A stretch of DNA of 64,000 bases, taken from positions 52,089,980 through 52,153,979 of the forward strand of contig NC_068575.1 of assembly GCF_025698545.1 (NCBI RefSeq), in the 5' to 3' direction. This document shows, piece by piece, positions 22,769 through 36,219 of the stretch; positions within the stretch are counted from its first letter, which is position 1, and every line of letters begins with the position of its first letter. Below the pieces are notes generated by a model. The model saw only the letters and a list, made by a program, of their open reading frames with translations, was not told where the DNA came from and searched no databases. This stretch comes from Gossypium raimondii. Lineage: Eukaryota > Streptophyta > Magnoliopsida > Malvales > Malvaceae. Both the position numbers and the translations under genes were made by a program.

Positions 22769-25473
22769 TGTAGGACTCAATTTATTCCCGGGCCCAAAAT
22801 TAAATGACCCATGTACAACAGGCCTAAAACGGCCCAAATTCTAAAAAACCTAGACGGCCCATTGGAGCCCAAAAATCAAGCAAGAACCAGGGAACCCTAG
22901 GGTTCCCTCCCCTCTCGCGCCGTTCCCCCCTTTTTCGGGCCACCCGAGGTGCTTCGTCCCGAGGTCTGCCTCCCCTTTGCACCGAAATGGCAAGGTCACC
23001 TCCGTTGACCTTGCCTAACCCTGCAAACAAATCAAAAAGGAGAACAACAAAGAAGAATAACGAGTAATATTGGATGAAATGATAAAAATAAAATAGGGAA
23101 TAGAATAGATTTTTTTGGATTATCTGTTTATTTGGCTATAAAAGCCACCAAAATTTGTATTTAAAAAAAAAGAGACCGAATGAAAACGAGATCAAAAAAG
23201 AAAAATTGAAAAGGTTGATTCAAGTTCATTTTCTGTTCTTGTGTCCCTTCTTTAGTTGTTCTTTATTTTTATTGTTTATATTTTATTTTATTTTCATTAT
23301 CTGTTATACTGTTCCTTTTAAACACAAAAAACAACAAAAGGGGTACCTGTTCGCTTCGAAGGCCGGCGTCGGTGTCCATCTTCGCCGTCGTCGTAGTCGA
23401 ACGCGCGGGGAGGGATTTCTTTTCCTTTCTTTCCCCTCTTGAATGCGTGGTGAAGAAGGCCAAGCCTTCAGGGAAGCCGAAAGGAGAGGGCTGAAAAGCC
23501 CACTTCGCGCATCTCCGATCACCGGCCGTGGAGGCGGTGCGGCGAAGGCCTGGAACCCCAAAAGGTCGGGTGCTTGAGAGGAAGAGGGAGGACTTTTTCA
23601 AATTTTTTTTCTTTCGGTGGCTGAAATGAATTTTTGAAAAAAATTGGGTTTAAATAACCCTATAAAACGACGCCGTTTGGGCTTAGGGTTCAGAGACCAA
23701 AAACGGCGTCGTTTTGGTCTCTGACCCTCGCGGTGACCCGACCCGAGGGGAGGATCCGCGTGTTTTTGCCTCTTGGATTATTTGCGCAATTGGTCCCCCT
23801 GATTTTGTAGTGTTTTCAATGCAGTTTTTCGCATATTTTCAATTTTGGCCTTAAATTTTTCTGTTGTTTCGATTTGGTCCTTAGACCGTGCGCTTGGATT
23901 CCGCTGGAACAGCACCGTTTGAGTGACGTGGAATATTGCACGTTTGGTCCTCATCCTTTTGTAGCGTGTTTTAATTACATTTTTTTCATTTTATGATTTG
24001 GGCCTTTAAATTTATCCCTGATTTCGATTTAATCCCCTCCGTTTTTTTATTTTTTATTTTATTTTTCTTTATTTATTAATTTCTGTTTTGTTTATATTTT
24101 CATTTACCTTATATATGTGTGTATACATTACTTTAATATGTGCTTTTTTTATTATATATTATTGTTAAAACTATTGTACATATTTATTATTATTATTTAC
24201 AATCTCAAGTATATATAGGTGTGAACAAGTTTTTATGATATATGTATGCACATATTTTTAAATTTGTATAAGTATGCACATTGTTATATCTTAGTTTTTT
24301 TATATTTATGTACATACACGTGTTTTTATAATGTACATACTTATATTTTTACATTTTAGCATTTTATAATCTATATACATATACATGTAGATACTTATAT
24401 TTTATAACATATATATTTTTCATATTTTTATAATTTTATGTATATACATACATATATAGTCCCTTTTATGTACATACTTTTCGTTTTATAATTTTCACCT
24501 ATTTTCCTTTTATGTTTGTTTATGTATTTATTTATATGCCCATTTTATGCTTTAGTTTATTTATTTATTTATTTGCTATGGTATATGCATGATTGATTTA
24601 TCTTATTATTCGTTTTTGTTCATTTTTTTATTATTCATATTATCATGTTTATTATTCCATCATGCATATAAATATCATATTTCAAAAAAGGGGAAAATAT
24701 TTCTAATTGATGCAATATTTAGCGTTTGGAAATTCGAGAAACATGCCCTAAGGTGCTGGGTGTCGATCTTTCTCGTTCAACCAAACGGCTTAATATCTTT
24801 TTCAAAAATTTCAAAATAAGGTAATGTTCTGCGTTTGGAAATTCGAGGAACGTACCCTAAGGTGCTAGGTTGCGATTTCTCGTTCAACCAAATGGCTTAA
24901 TATCCTTTTCAAAAATCTCAAAATATGGCAATGTTTTGCGTTTGGAGATTCGAGATAACATGCCCTAAGGTGCTGGGTGTCGATTTTTCTCGTTCAACCA
25001 AACGGCTAAATATCCTTTCAAAAATTATAAAATGAGGCAATGTTTTGCGTTTGGAAATTCGAGGAACGTGCCCTAAGGTGTTGGGTTCCGATTTCTCGTT
25101 TAACCAAATTGTTAAATATCCATTTGAATTTTAATCTATGCTATTTGAGTTTTTTTTAAGGATCGTATTTTAAATTTCTTTAAAGTTTTCAGTTTTTCGA
25201 CACTAAGACATTAAGTAATCAACTAGGTACCAATTTTGGGCGTATCGAGGGTGCTAATCCTTCCTCGTGCGTAACCGACTCCCGAACCCGTTTTTCTGAA
25301 TTTCGTGGACCAAAATCGTTGTTTTAGTAAAATTAAATCGTTTATTAAAAACAACCACTTTTCAAGGTGATCCGATCACACCTTATCAAAAAAGGATTGG
25401 TGGCGACTCCCGTTTTTGTTTCATTTTTCAAAACCCAAGTCGACCCCGTTTTCATCAAAAAATGGTATCAACA
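22769..25473 (+). mobile_element. Solo LTR 'C' inserted in LTR B
   Basis: It starts TGTAGGACTC and ends ATGGTATCAACA, flanked by a perfect TATAC duplication (22764-22768 and 25474-25478). The 2705-bp LTR has a TATAAAAG box at 23138 with a GC-rich transcribed part after it (23340-23760), then a long T/A-rich dinucleotide stretch and tandem repeats. It is the same family as LTR D. Open frames in the GC-rich part (23155-23601) overlap in several frames and show no protein family. Confidence 0.9.
24710..25130 (+). repeat. Tandem repeat, four copies of about 108 bp, in LTR C
   Basis: Four units start near 24713, 24822, 24927 and 25037. Each carries GCGTTTGGAAATTCGAG, then CCCTAAGGTGCTGGG, then TCTCGTTCAACCAAA. 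Copies differ by scattered substitutions. Diverged relatives of the unit occur in LTR D (39590-40100). Confidence 0.85.
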
Positions 25474-28400
25474 TATACAATAAGGAGTTTTCACTCCTGA
25501 TACTTCTTGTGGATTGACTCCATTATTAAGTAAATTGTGAATTATCAGAACAATGCTTCTAGACATAATTGTAATTAGTCGAGCCTAATTGTATGTCTGA
25601 TTAGTCCCTCTGCTAGCTCAAAAAAAGTTCAATTGGACTGCATTTGAATCAAAAAAATTCTATAACATTGGAAATAATTTAATTGAGTCGATTTAAACGA
25701 TGTGGAATTAAATTGGGCAGTCGTGAGAATTGTTCAACTAGAGAATTTGATTAAAAAATTATCTTGAAAAATTAACTTTGGAAAATCTTAGTGATTTTTG
25801 GAAAAATTAATTTTGATCAAGCAAAATTAAATTAATCAAATTAATTAAAATAAATATGATATTTTTAGAAATTAATTTTTAATTCAGACAATTGGACCAA
25901 TGGGTAATTGAACTTGAACTTGAAAATTGGATCTGAGATAAAAAAAATTGGGCCTAAGAACCCAAAACAGAGATCGAGACCCAAAAACTGGTTGAATCGG
26001 GCTGATGGTCTAATCAATGGTTGGATCAGATTTGTCAGGCCGTCATTGACCCGGACCAAACTGACAATAGCCGAACTGGCTCGGGATGCCGTAAGGGTGT
26101 CACACCTGTGATGGCACCATCGGACACGATGGTGCTAGCAGTAGCGACAGTGACATTCCGATGGCCGACGGATGATCGACGGCAGTGATTCTTTGGTGGT
26201 TGAGCAGTGGAAGAATTACACTCCTGCTAGGACTCTACTAGATAACTTCATTTCAGATTAACTATTACAAAAATAATATTATTTTAATAAGACTTAATAT
26301 TAAATTAATAAAATACTTAAATTTAATTTAATACTTATCTAGATAGCATTTTATTAATTTAATATTAAAGTGATTATCTTAATATTAGAATTAATTTAAT
26401 ATTTATCTTGTAGATAAATATTCTATTAATTTAATAGATTTAATATTAAATTTAATCTAATATTTATCTTGATAAGTATTATATTAATTTAATATTAAAG
26501 TAATTAAGTTTAATCATAGTTGAACAATCTAAACTCTCCCCATATAAGGAGAGCTATGTGTCATTATTTTTCACACGCTTGAATTCAAGAGAAAGTTGTA
26601 TAGAGAAAATTCTCCAAATAAATTGTTTCAAAAATTTTTTAGAGATATTGTTCTTATTTACAACTTGGCCTAGAAGTATAAAGAAATTGTGAAATTTCCA
26701 CACTGGTAATTTTATGGAAAATTTTCTAATTTGAAGCGAGCCCACGCTTGGCAGAAGTAAGCTTGATGATAGCGGAGAAAACTACTCGATAAAAGCGTTC
26801 ATCCTAGACGAATAGAAAATTTACAATTTTGATTAAGTGTTTATTACTTTAGATATCATAATCAAGTTCTTGTTTTTAGAAAAAAAATTTAAATGCCTAA
26901 TTTTTCATCAAATCTATTTTCTGCTGCGTTTTCAAAACCCGATTTTCCAACAATAAAGACATAGATGTGACTAACTAGACTGACAGTACATCGGACTAGA
27001 ACCAAGAAGAATAGATCCTGAATCCATGCATGGATTTATTCACTTGTGACATTCATAGTGTGACATACCTAAATCCTAAGTGGATGATGGACTATGTATG
27101 CGTGACTCATACACTTTGATGTAAGTAAAAGCCTAAATTCAAATAGACAAGGAACTGAAAGTTGGTGCGTTGGGTGTTCGACTTCTGCAGTACGTAGCGT
27201 CATTCACAATAATGGAATTCATAGCTTGAGATGATATCCTCTCATTGGTATTATATGATTGATGAAAAGTAAACGTGGCCACAGGGTGTTTGTCTTTGTG
27301 ATGAATGACTTGATTACTATTTAATAGTAATTGACTTTTCATAAAGAAAGATGTAATGATTACCATGAGATAAAATAGGATATTGGGAGAGCGACTATTA
27401 TCCCAACAAGATTAAAGATATCCTATGAGGGTAACACACTTATGACAAAATCATTGGACGAGAACTGAGCAGATGCTTTTGTAATGGTATGTCGTTAGGG
27501 TGCCTTATAGAGAATGGTATTCTATCCCAGTTGACCGCGTCGGGCAGTCCGCAATTGAATGGTGTGGTAGAGAGAATGAATCAAATGTGGCTATACATGG
27601 TATGTTTGATATTAAGTTATTTGAAGCTGCCAATCTCTTTTTGGGTATATGTGGTACAAAAGGCTTGCAATATTTTGAATGATGTGCCAACTAAGGCACC
27701 ATCGAAAACTCTATATGAATTGTGGTATGGCAGAAAGCCAAATCTTAATCATTTAAGAAGTTGAGGATACCCGACCCATGTATTGGATAAAAATAAGAGG
27801 AAGTTAGACTCACAGATAAAATTGTCCATGTTTGTAGGATATCCAAAGAGAACAGAGGACGATTTGTTTTATAACCCGAAAGAGCAAACTATAATTATGT
27901 CAACTCATGCTACTTTTCTTAAAGAAAGTTACATGAATAACTTTAAACCTCGTAGTAAAAAGGTACTCAAGGAAATTTTGGGAAATATACAAAGCCTTAC
28001 GAAAATAATTCCAGAACCAACTCTTAATAATAGACTGCAAATTATCAACAACATAGGGTGCTTAGTCGCAGTGGGAGGGTCTCTCATAGGCCTGAGTTCT
28101 TCCAATTCAGCGGAAGTGTTTTTAACATTAAATCTACTAAATAGAAAGATGATGACTTGCTCACGTATGATGAAACGATGCAGAGTTTTGATTCCAAGGT
28201 CTGGGAAATAACTAAGAAAGCTAAAATGGATTCTATGGACTACAACTTGGTGTGAGAACTTGCAGACTTACTAGAAGGGATAAAACCCATAGGGTGTAAG
28301 TGGATCTAAAAGAGCAAAAGAAATGCGGATGCAAAAGTGAACTTATAAGACCAGACTTGTAATAAATGGTTATACGATAAAAGAAGACATCGATTACGAA

Positions 28401-29145
28401 GAAACATTTTCTCTGGTTGTCATGCTCAATTCAATCACCGGATATAAACCTAAAAGAAACGAGCATATATGGACTCAAGTAAGCATCTCGCTCATAGAAT
28501 CAAATATTTGATCAAGCGATCAAGACTTTTGAATTTAAGCAAAACATTGATGAACCTTGCATTTATAAACGTTTAGGGGATAGAAAGGTGATTTTTCTCG
28601 TTCTATACATCAATGACATTCTACTAATTAGAAATGATGTAAGGACATTGTTGTCAGTTAAACTAAGGTTAACCAATAATTTAGCATGAAGGACTTGGGA
28701 TAAGCTAGTTTTATCCTAGGCATTTGAATCTCAAGGGATCGAAAGAATAAAGTGAAAGAATTATCTCAAGATTTATACATAGACAAGATATTGGAGCGTT
28801 ATTCAATAAACAATTCGAAGAAGGGAAATCAACCTTCCGTTTCGGGATTTCACCTCTCTTTGTAAAATTATCATTTAATATCAGAAGAAAGCATGAACAT
28901 AAGAAAGGTTCCTTATGCTTCGGTAGTAGGAAGTCTCATGTATGCTATGCTATACACACGCCCAGATATCTGTTTTGTAGTTGGGGTTGGTGAGTCGATA
29001 TCAGGCGAATCCAAGACCAAGACACTGACAAGTAATTAAACATATACTTAAGTATTTACAGAGAATGAGAGATTATATGCTTATGTATTCTAGAGGATAT
29101 CTTACTTTTTTCGGATATATTGATTCTGACTTCCAAATGTGTCGG

Positions 29146-32012
29146 TGTAACAACCTATTTTTTAGTAGTGTTAAAAATAATGGTTTTGGGACTACAATTT
29201 CGACGAGTAAGTCAGTAAATATTATTTATTTAATATTTACGAGGTCATTAGTGTCGTATTAAAATTTGGTTTAGTAATTTTATTATTTGCATAGTTAATT
29301 TTAAAAAAGGATTAAAATCGTAAAAAGTGAAAAAAGGCAATTGTTAAAGGTTTAATAGTGCAAATTATTTATGAACCATAATTAGATGGTCTGAAAGGGA
29401 AAATTGACCACTCTTTAGTTAGTGGACAGTAAGTATATGTTGTTTATATTTTTAAAAAATGAAGTAATGGCATTTTTGTAATTAATGTAAAATCAAACAA
29501 AAGAAAAAATAAGAATTGTCATCATCTTCATTTTACTTTTGGGTTGAAACCAAATGCCATTGTTGAAGAGAGGAAGGAAGCTTCAGTTTGCTATTTTCTT
29601 TGCATGTAGGTGTGTTTGTCATCCGTTTTTCATGAAATTTACGTTTTTGTGATCGTTGTAATGATAACTAGATAGTTTAGGGACTATTTTGTAAAATTGT
29701 AAAAGTTTAGAAAAATTACCATTGATGTTCTTGGAGTTTTCTTAATGTTATGCTTGGGTTTGAGCTTTGGTGGTGATTTTGAGTTAGTTTGTAAAGTAAT
29801 TTTGTATAGTTTCTAAGTTTAAGGATTCAATTAAAAGCATGTGAAATTTGGAAGGGTTTTATTGAAAATTTTTAGAATTTAAGGGCTGTTTTTATATGGT
29901 TTAAGGTTCGGAAAAAATTGGTTTTATGAATTAATTATGAAAATAGGTTCGTTTTAATATTAAGGACTAAATTGAATAAAGTATAAAAGTTTAGGGAAAG
30001 TGTAAAATAAAATTTAAGGGTCACATGCATGGAAATGGGTTTGATAATGTATTTGAATTTGATAAATTGAATTTAATAATTATATAGATCAAGAATTGAA
30101 TTGTACGAATGATAACCGAGGAAAAGAGAAGGTTACCGATTAGTCATTGAATTTAGCTCTTTCTGCATTATGGCCCTAGTAAGTTCGTTTGGTTTAGTTT
30201 GGTATAATTTGAAATTTTATATTGCTTGTGAATTATGGTTGTTGAATATTTTTGGTATATTTGAATTGTTATAAATTGTTGTGAGTTGAGAAAATAATTG
30301 TATTGAACATTGTTAACTTGATGATATGTTTTGGTCCCGGATGAATGTAGGATAGGGTACACTTGGCATGCCAATAGGTTATATTACATGCTATATGGGA
30401 TTGAATTGTGATGAGATGATGAATCTTAACTTGTTATTATCGACTGAATATACTGAAGTTCTACATTTGTTGCAGATTATCGTTTTATATTTACAGTGAT
30501 TCTGGCATGTTACCAGGGGCGGATGTAAAGCCTTCGGGCTTGGCACTTGGTGCCCAGGCGTATTCTCGGTTGGTTTGGCTCGTTTGAGCTTTCTGGCATG
30601 TTTCAGGTGGATAATTGTGTATTCGTATTTGTTATATCGATCATCGGACAAATTTCTAGTGGTAGATGACTAGTTATTGAATTATACAAATGTTTGCATG
30701 ATTTTCTGATACTATCGTGATTTGATATCGACTAATCTCGTGTGATTGAACAGATTATGCAACTCTTACATATATTTAAACTCACCTATTGAATGATTGT
30801 GGATGACAGGATTATTGTTTATTAATCTTGTTAATGTATAATTGTTATGCTTATAAAGTAAGTTTTATCGTTTCAACCATTAAACTTACTAAGCTTTAGT
30901 GAAACTTCTTCGTGTCATTTTTCTTATTCCTTTGTAGATAACATTTTGTGGAATCAGGCAATCGAATCAACCTGAAGATCACACATATCACACTATGTAG
31001 TTATCTATCGGTAGATTTTGACATGTTTACCTTTGGGTTATATGACATGTAATAGGTGTCTTGTATATCTAGTTATACTTGGATGATGTTATTTTAACTT
31101 GATTTTGGCCCACTTGTCTATATGTGTTTGGCCCATATGCATATGTTTTGGTGTTTTTGGCTCACTTGTAAAGGTCTATATATATATGTTTTGGTCATTT
31201 TGGTTTATGCTATTTTTAAATGAATAGGTTATAGTACTTGTGAACTTTGAATGTGAATTGGTTGGTGTATAATATGCAGTGCCATTGAGGGCATATTGGT
31301 TAGGAACTTATGTTGTATATTTTGGTATACTTTAAGCTTGTTTCAATGTGTTTTGAAGGTATATGAATGCTTGTTTTTGGTTTAGCTTGGCACCTAAGAA
31401 ATGAGTGATGATTTAGCTTTATTTGGAAGTTATTTTAGGTGCACATGGCCTGGGCCACGGGCTGCCACACGATCGTGTGCCGTACATGGTCTCCTCACAC
31501 GATCATGTGTCATATTGGTTTTAAGTGTAGGTTTTTCCACACGTTATCAGGATGTTACATAGCCTAGTAACACGGCCGTGTAACCTTATTTCGAATCTCA
31601 CACGAGTTGGCACACGATCTGTGACACGGTCATGTGACCTTATTTCGATTTACACACAGACAGGCACACGGTCTTTGACAAGGCCGTGTGACCCAAATTT
31701 CGAATTGTATACAGTTTGGCCACACGGCTTGGGCTCTATCACATGGCCTGACCACATGATTGTGTGACTCTTGATTCCAAAATTTTCAAAAATTTTTATA
31801 TTTTTCTGTTTTGTTTCAAATTAATTCGTGATTGTTTTTAAACTATTTTCAAGGTCCCATAAGCTCGAATTAAGGTCTGTAAATGTGTATATATGCTATA
31901 TTTCATTTGTGGATTGGATATTAATATTTGAATAATTTATGATGTCATTAAATGTGTGTCGTAATACTCTGTAACCCTAATCTGATAATAGAGACAGGTT
32001 TAGGGTGTTACA
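29146..32012 (+). mobile_element. Solo LTR 'E' inserted in copia RNase H
   Basis: It begins TGTAACAACC and ends GGGTGTTACA, 2867 bp, with flanks GTCGG (29141-29145) and GTCGA (32013-32017), four of five bases equal. Copia RNase H coding sequence lies on both sides. Start and end motifs, and a segment like GGGACTACAATTTCGACGAG, match LTR F, so E and F are one family, probably Gypsy (inference). Confidence 0.85.
31440..31760. repeat. Array of CACACG...CGTGTG palindromes in LTR E
   Basis: About six spaced copies of CACACGATCGTGTG-like or CACGGCCGTGTG-like sequence occur between 31467 and 31762, set in repeats such as CGTGTAACCTTATTTCGAAT. They are more GC-rich than the rest of the LTR. Each can fold on itself. 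Function is unknown. Confidence 0.7.
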
Positions 32013-33289
32013 GTCGAGATTTGAAGAAATTGACATTGGGCTGGATTTTTGTCTTAAGCGACAGGTCCATAGTGTGAATAAGTGTGAAGCAGGATTGCAC
32101 TCCTAACTTCACTATGGAGGACCGAACATAAGGTATAGAAAAGTTATGACATTGTAATAGTGTGGATATAGCTAAAACTCAAAGATTTCACATAAGGACT
32201 AAAACACATTGATACAAAGTATCATAAGAGAGACGGTAGTGTTTGACGGAATAGTGGATGTAGTCAAAGATCGCATATGAGGACAAATCTTGGGTATTTG
32301 TTTTGTCAAGAATCTACTAGCTAGAGAGCTCTTTGGGAAACATATAGAGGGGCATAAGAATTCGAAACATGACTCATCTACTTCACTAGGGCAAGTGAGA
32401 GACTATTGGATTTGGTACTCTAAGTGTAATTTTTTTTCTAAATATAATTGTAATTTTTTGAATAAATTGGTTAAAGGGAGATGTTTTGTATTGCGCATTG
32501 GAGCAGATGACTCCTAGAAGATAAATACATAGATGTGACTTATTGGACTGATAGTACATCGGACTAGACCCAAGAAGAATAGATCCTGAATTCATTTATG
32601 AATTTATTCACTTGTGATGTTCATAGTGTAACATACCTAAATCCTGAATGGATGACGGAATATGTATGCATGACTCGTACACTTTGATGTAAGTAAAAGT
32701 CTGAGTTCGAATAGATAAGGAACCGAAAGCTAGTGCGTTAGATGTATGACTTCTACAGTACGTAGCGCCATTCACAACAGTGGAATTCATAAACTGAGAC
32801 ATGAGTAAATGATATTCTCTTATTGCCATTACATGGTTGATGAAAAGTAAACATCATCACGGATTGTTAGTCTTTGTGATGAATGATTTGATTACTATTT
32901 AATAGTAATTGACTTTCCATGAAGGAATATGTAAAGGTTACCATGAGATAAAATAGGATCATATTGAGAGAACGAATATTATCCTAAAGAGATCAAGGAT
33001 ATCCTATGAGGGTAACACACTTATGATAAGGTCATTTGATGAGCACTTAGCAAATACTTTCGTAATGGTATGTCGTTAGGGAAAGCTCAATCACGATACT
33101 ATACTGGAATGACTTCCTTACTAAATGAGTTTATAATTAATAGGCAAAAAGTTGGAACTTAATTATAAATTACTTGAGCACTAATTACAAATGTCCAATT
33201 GGTCCTTCCGCTAGTTCGTTGAAACCAAAAATAAATTACATATTTGAATCAAAATGAATAGAAATAGAGAAATGAAAAACATTTAGAAA

Positions 33290-36219
33290 TGTAACAGCCC
33301 GATTTTGGGCCTAGTCGGAACAGTGGTTTCGGGACCACAAATCTGACAAGGAAAAAAATTTATTTTTCTTATATTTTTATGGTCTACGATTTCACGGAAT
33401 TATTTTGTAAAAATTTTGTTCGAAAATTTCGACGTTTGGGCACTCAATTTAGTCAAAAGGACTAAATTGTAAAAAGTGCAAAAGTTGAGTTCTACAAGTT
33501 AGAGGTGTCTAATTATTATGAAATTTTAAATTGGAGGTCCTTAAATGGTAATTAGACCATTGGTTATTTATGGACAAAAATAGACATGGTTAGTAAGTAA
33601 GCTATTTAAGGGCATTTTGGTAAAATGCCTTAATTAATGAATAAAGACAAAATAACATGAAATAAATTATCATCTTCTTCAATTCTTTTCTTCATGGCCG
33701 TATGTAGCAAGGGAACACCATGGCTAGGGTTTGTTCATCTTCCAAGCTTCATGGTAAGTCCGTTCTAGCCCCGTTTTTCTTGTTCTTTGTATTTTTCGCA
33801 TCCCGATAACTTGCTTAAGCTATCTCTACCATTAATTCGAGCTAGAATTTATGTCCAAAAATTACCCATAGATGAAAAGTGTGAATTTTGATGTTTCATG
33901 ATAGAATATGAAGCTTAGAATTATGTTAAGCAACTTTTGCTAAGCGATTTTGAGTGAAAACGAGTAAAACGACATAATCGATAAAAATACTAAATGTTCA
34001 TAAGTAAGTGTTAGAGTTGGAATTTGATGTTTCTATAGAAGGAAAATGTTCAACATGTCATAATACATAAGAATAAGGGATGAAGTTTAATTTACGAGCT
34101 TTGGGGCAAAAGTGTAAATATGTAAAAGTTTAGGGCAAAATTATAATTTTACCAAAGGTTGAGTCAAGGACTTTTTGATAAATGTGAGTACTAAATAAGT
34201 CAAATGTGTTATTATAGATCAAGAAAGAAGTGGAATCGACCTTGACCGGAGAAAAGGAAAGATTAAAGACTAAATTGCTAAATTTTTATATTATTGCATC
34301 AAAGTAAGTTACATGTAAATAATAGTTATATTTTTATAAATTGTGAATTATATTTGATATGTGAATTAATATTGAATGTGGAAGGAAAATTGTTCATGAA
34401 TTATTCAAGTGATAAAGTGTTTAAAATAAAGTGTTAAGTGTAAATTCCGGTTGAACTTAGGAATAGAAGTGGATACAAGTGACATGTCACTAGAGATCGA
34501 TGTTACTGATGTTACAGTGAGTCCCGGTGCTTGGGTGATCTAGCATGTGTTGCGACACTGACGACTTGTGTGAGCGGGCCGTGGACATTTCCGTGTTATT
34601 GATCGGTGGTAGCTTGACTACGTATCGCTGGTAGCTTCGCTACGTATCGCTGGTAGCTTCGCTACGTATCGATGGTAACCGGCTACATATCGATGGTAGC
34701 TTCACTACGTATCGCTGGTAGCTTCGCTACGTATCGATGGTAACCGGCTACATATCGATTAATGGCACTTATGTGCTAATTCTCTACGTATCTATGTATA
34801 TTCCGAGTGTTCAACGGAAATTGACTAAGTGTAATGGAATAATGAATATAGGTGTGGAACCGAATTGAATATCGACTTAGAAATGGAAAAGTGAATTTTG
34901 AATTGAATTGTGATTGAAAGTGAAAAAGTGAAATTATGAAAGAGTACATTTAGCAACAAAACAGTTTAGACAGCAACAGTTGTGTGACTTTGAAAAATCA
35001 CCAAAATGTTGGAAATTTAATTAGAGGCTGAATAATATATGAAATTGAAGCTTAATGAGTCTATTTTACATAAAAGAAATAGAAAAAGCAAAAGAGTTAT
35101 ATATTTTGAGATATTTGAAGTTTAATTAGACAGAGTCAGAATGAGTTTGGAATCCCTGTTTTGACTTTGGAAAATTGTAAAAATTGTACAAAAATAATTA
35201 TGGGATAAAGTTTATATGTTTAGAATTATCAGTGAATCTATTTTTATGAGAAACAAACGGAAACTATATCCGAATTCTGTACAGTGAGATAATTAATTTT
35301 AGTGAAGAGAGGTCAGAACTGTCAAACAGTGAAACAGGGAAACTTTAAAGAATAAACTGTACTATTTGGCTAAACCAAAATTATGAAAATTTTATGGTAA
35401 GAATATATTTGAATCTAGTTTCGGATAAAATTTACGGATCTTAATTTGGAGTTCTGTAGCTCCGGGTAAAAATAATTTAGTGACTATGACTCGAATAGAC
35501 AGCTTTGAATATACATGTTAGTGAATAGAGAAATTATAGTTAATGTTGTTTAAATGTGATATACACATAAAGGATGTGGAATGGAGAGGAGGAGGAGGAC
35601 AATAAAATGTAGGAAATAATTGTGTATAATGGTCATATGCCCGATTATAATCGGTAAATGTTAAATTGAATGGTAAATACGTATTGGTACCGAAGGAACT
35701 ATTGCGGTTTTGAAAAGCAATTGACCAAATGTATAAGAAATTTAGTCTTGATATATATATATGATAATAATGATATATGGATGATTATATCATTGAGTTG
35801 CATTGATTAATTCGATTTATGTCATGGAAATGTCAAGAACATTTGTCTTTGATATGTGATGATCATGGTTTAAGCTCATATGGGAAAATAAAGTTTCATA
35901 GTATGAGAGTGTGGTATTGAAATATATATATTGGATTGAGAAATTAATTTGAATTGTGAACACGAAATATTGTGAAATGAATAAAATGGAAATGGAGCTT
36001 TGAATTACATAAGTAAGTATCGGGTCTCGTAGGCCCTATTTGTTATGAATATAATATTTTGAGGATATGTTATAAAGAATTATAAAAGCATGTTAAAAAT
36101 TTGAAGAGTTTAAATTTGAATGAAATTTTGTAACTCAGTTTAATACGTTTACATGTGTAAGTGTTCTAGTAATGCCTCATACCCTATTCCGGAGTTGAAT
36201 ACGGGTAAGGGGTGTTACA
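33290..36219 (+). mobile_element. Solo LTR 'F' inserted in LTR A
   Basis: 2930 bp, starts TGTAACAGCCCGATTTTGG and ends AAGGGGTGTTACA, flanked by a perfect AGAAA duplication (33285-33289 and 36220-36224). No internal region or coding sequence is present. It is the same family as LTR E. Confidence 0.92.
34601..34760. repeat. 22-bp minisatellite in LTR F
   Basis: About seven units. Type a is CGCTGGTAGCTTCGCTACGTAT and type b, 21 bp, is CGATGGTAACCGGCTACATAT. They are arranged as runs of a followed by b, twice, which suggests a higher-order duplication. Confidence 0.85.

Larger units (their letters stand above)
21822..26952 (+). mobile_element. Solo LTR 'B' (copia-like) inserted in LTR A
   Basis: It begins TGTTGGGAAATTTG and ends CGATTTTCCAACA, the TG...CA inverted ends of an LTR. 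Flanks ATAGA (21817-21821) and ATAAA (26953-26957) agree at four of five bases. Removing B rejoins LTR A in line with the uninterrupted copy near 32515. It shares blocks with LTR A (for example GAATTCATAGCT and ATATGAGGGTAACACAC), so it is a relative. Without nested LTR C it is about 2.4 kb. No internal region is present, hence solo. Confidence 0.8.
21450..27500 (+). mobile_element. Copia-type LTR 'A' (5' copy), split by nested LTR B and truncated at 27500
   Basis: The LTR starts TGTTGGATCTAGTGCTC at 21450. It is interrupted at 21821 by LTR B and resumes at 26953 with AAGACATAGATGTG. That second part matches the copy at 32518-33080 closely (CATCGGACTAGA, AAGAAGAATAGATCCTGAAT, GTAATGGTATGTCGTTAGGG). 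The match ends abruptly at about 27500, where integrase coding sequence begins. The 3' part of this LTR, the primer site, gag and protease are therefore missing. Confidence 0.75.
27501..32403 (+). pseudogene. Decayed copia pol (integrase, reverse transcriptase, RNase H), interrupted by LTR E
   Basis: Integrase C-terminal sequence is visible at 27510-27764 (SGSPQLNGVVERMN) and 27783-27960 (FVGYPKRTEDDLFYNPKEQ). Reverse transcriptase pieces follow in shifting frames at 28340-29060 (EDIDYEETFS, EPCIYKRLGD, YINDILLI, YASVVGSLMYAMLYTRPDI). The RNase H motif YIDSDFQMC near 29120 is cut by LTR E, and the element resumes at 32013. The 3' end near 32290-32370 resembles the usual copia C-terminus (GKHIEGHK), followed by LTR A. 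Stops and frameshifts are throughout; gag, protease and the integrase N-terminus are absent. It is not functional. Confidence 0.85.

Noticed and set aside
23155..23601. Overlapping open frames in GC-rich DNA
   Set aside because: They lie inside solo LTR C just after its TATA box, occur on both strands, and match no protein family; GC-rich DNA has few stops.
31552..31767. 71-residue open frame with repeated TRSxTRPCD-like text
   Set aside because: It is the translation of the CACACG/CGTGTG palindrome array in LTR E.
34601..34760. Regular short repeats that look CRISPR-like
   Set aside because: Contiguous 22-bp minisatellite without unique spacers, in a plant retrotransposon LTR.
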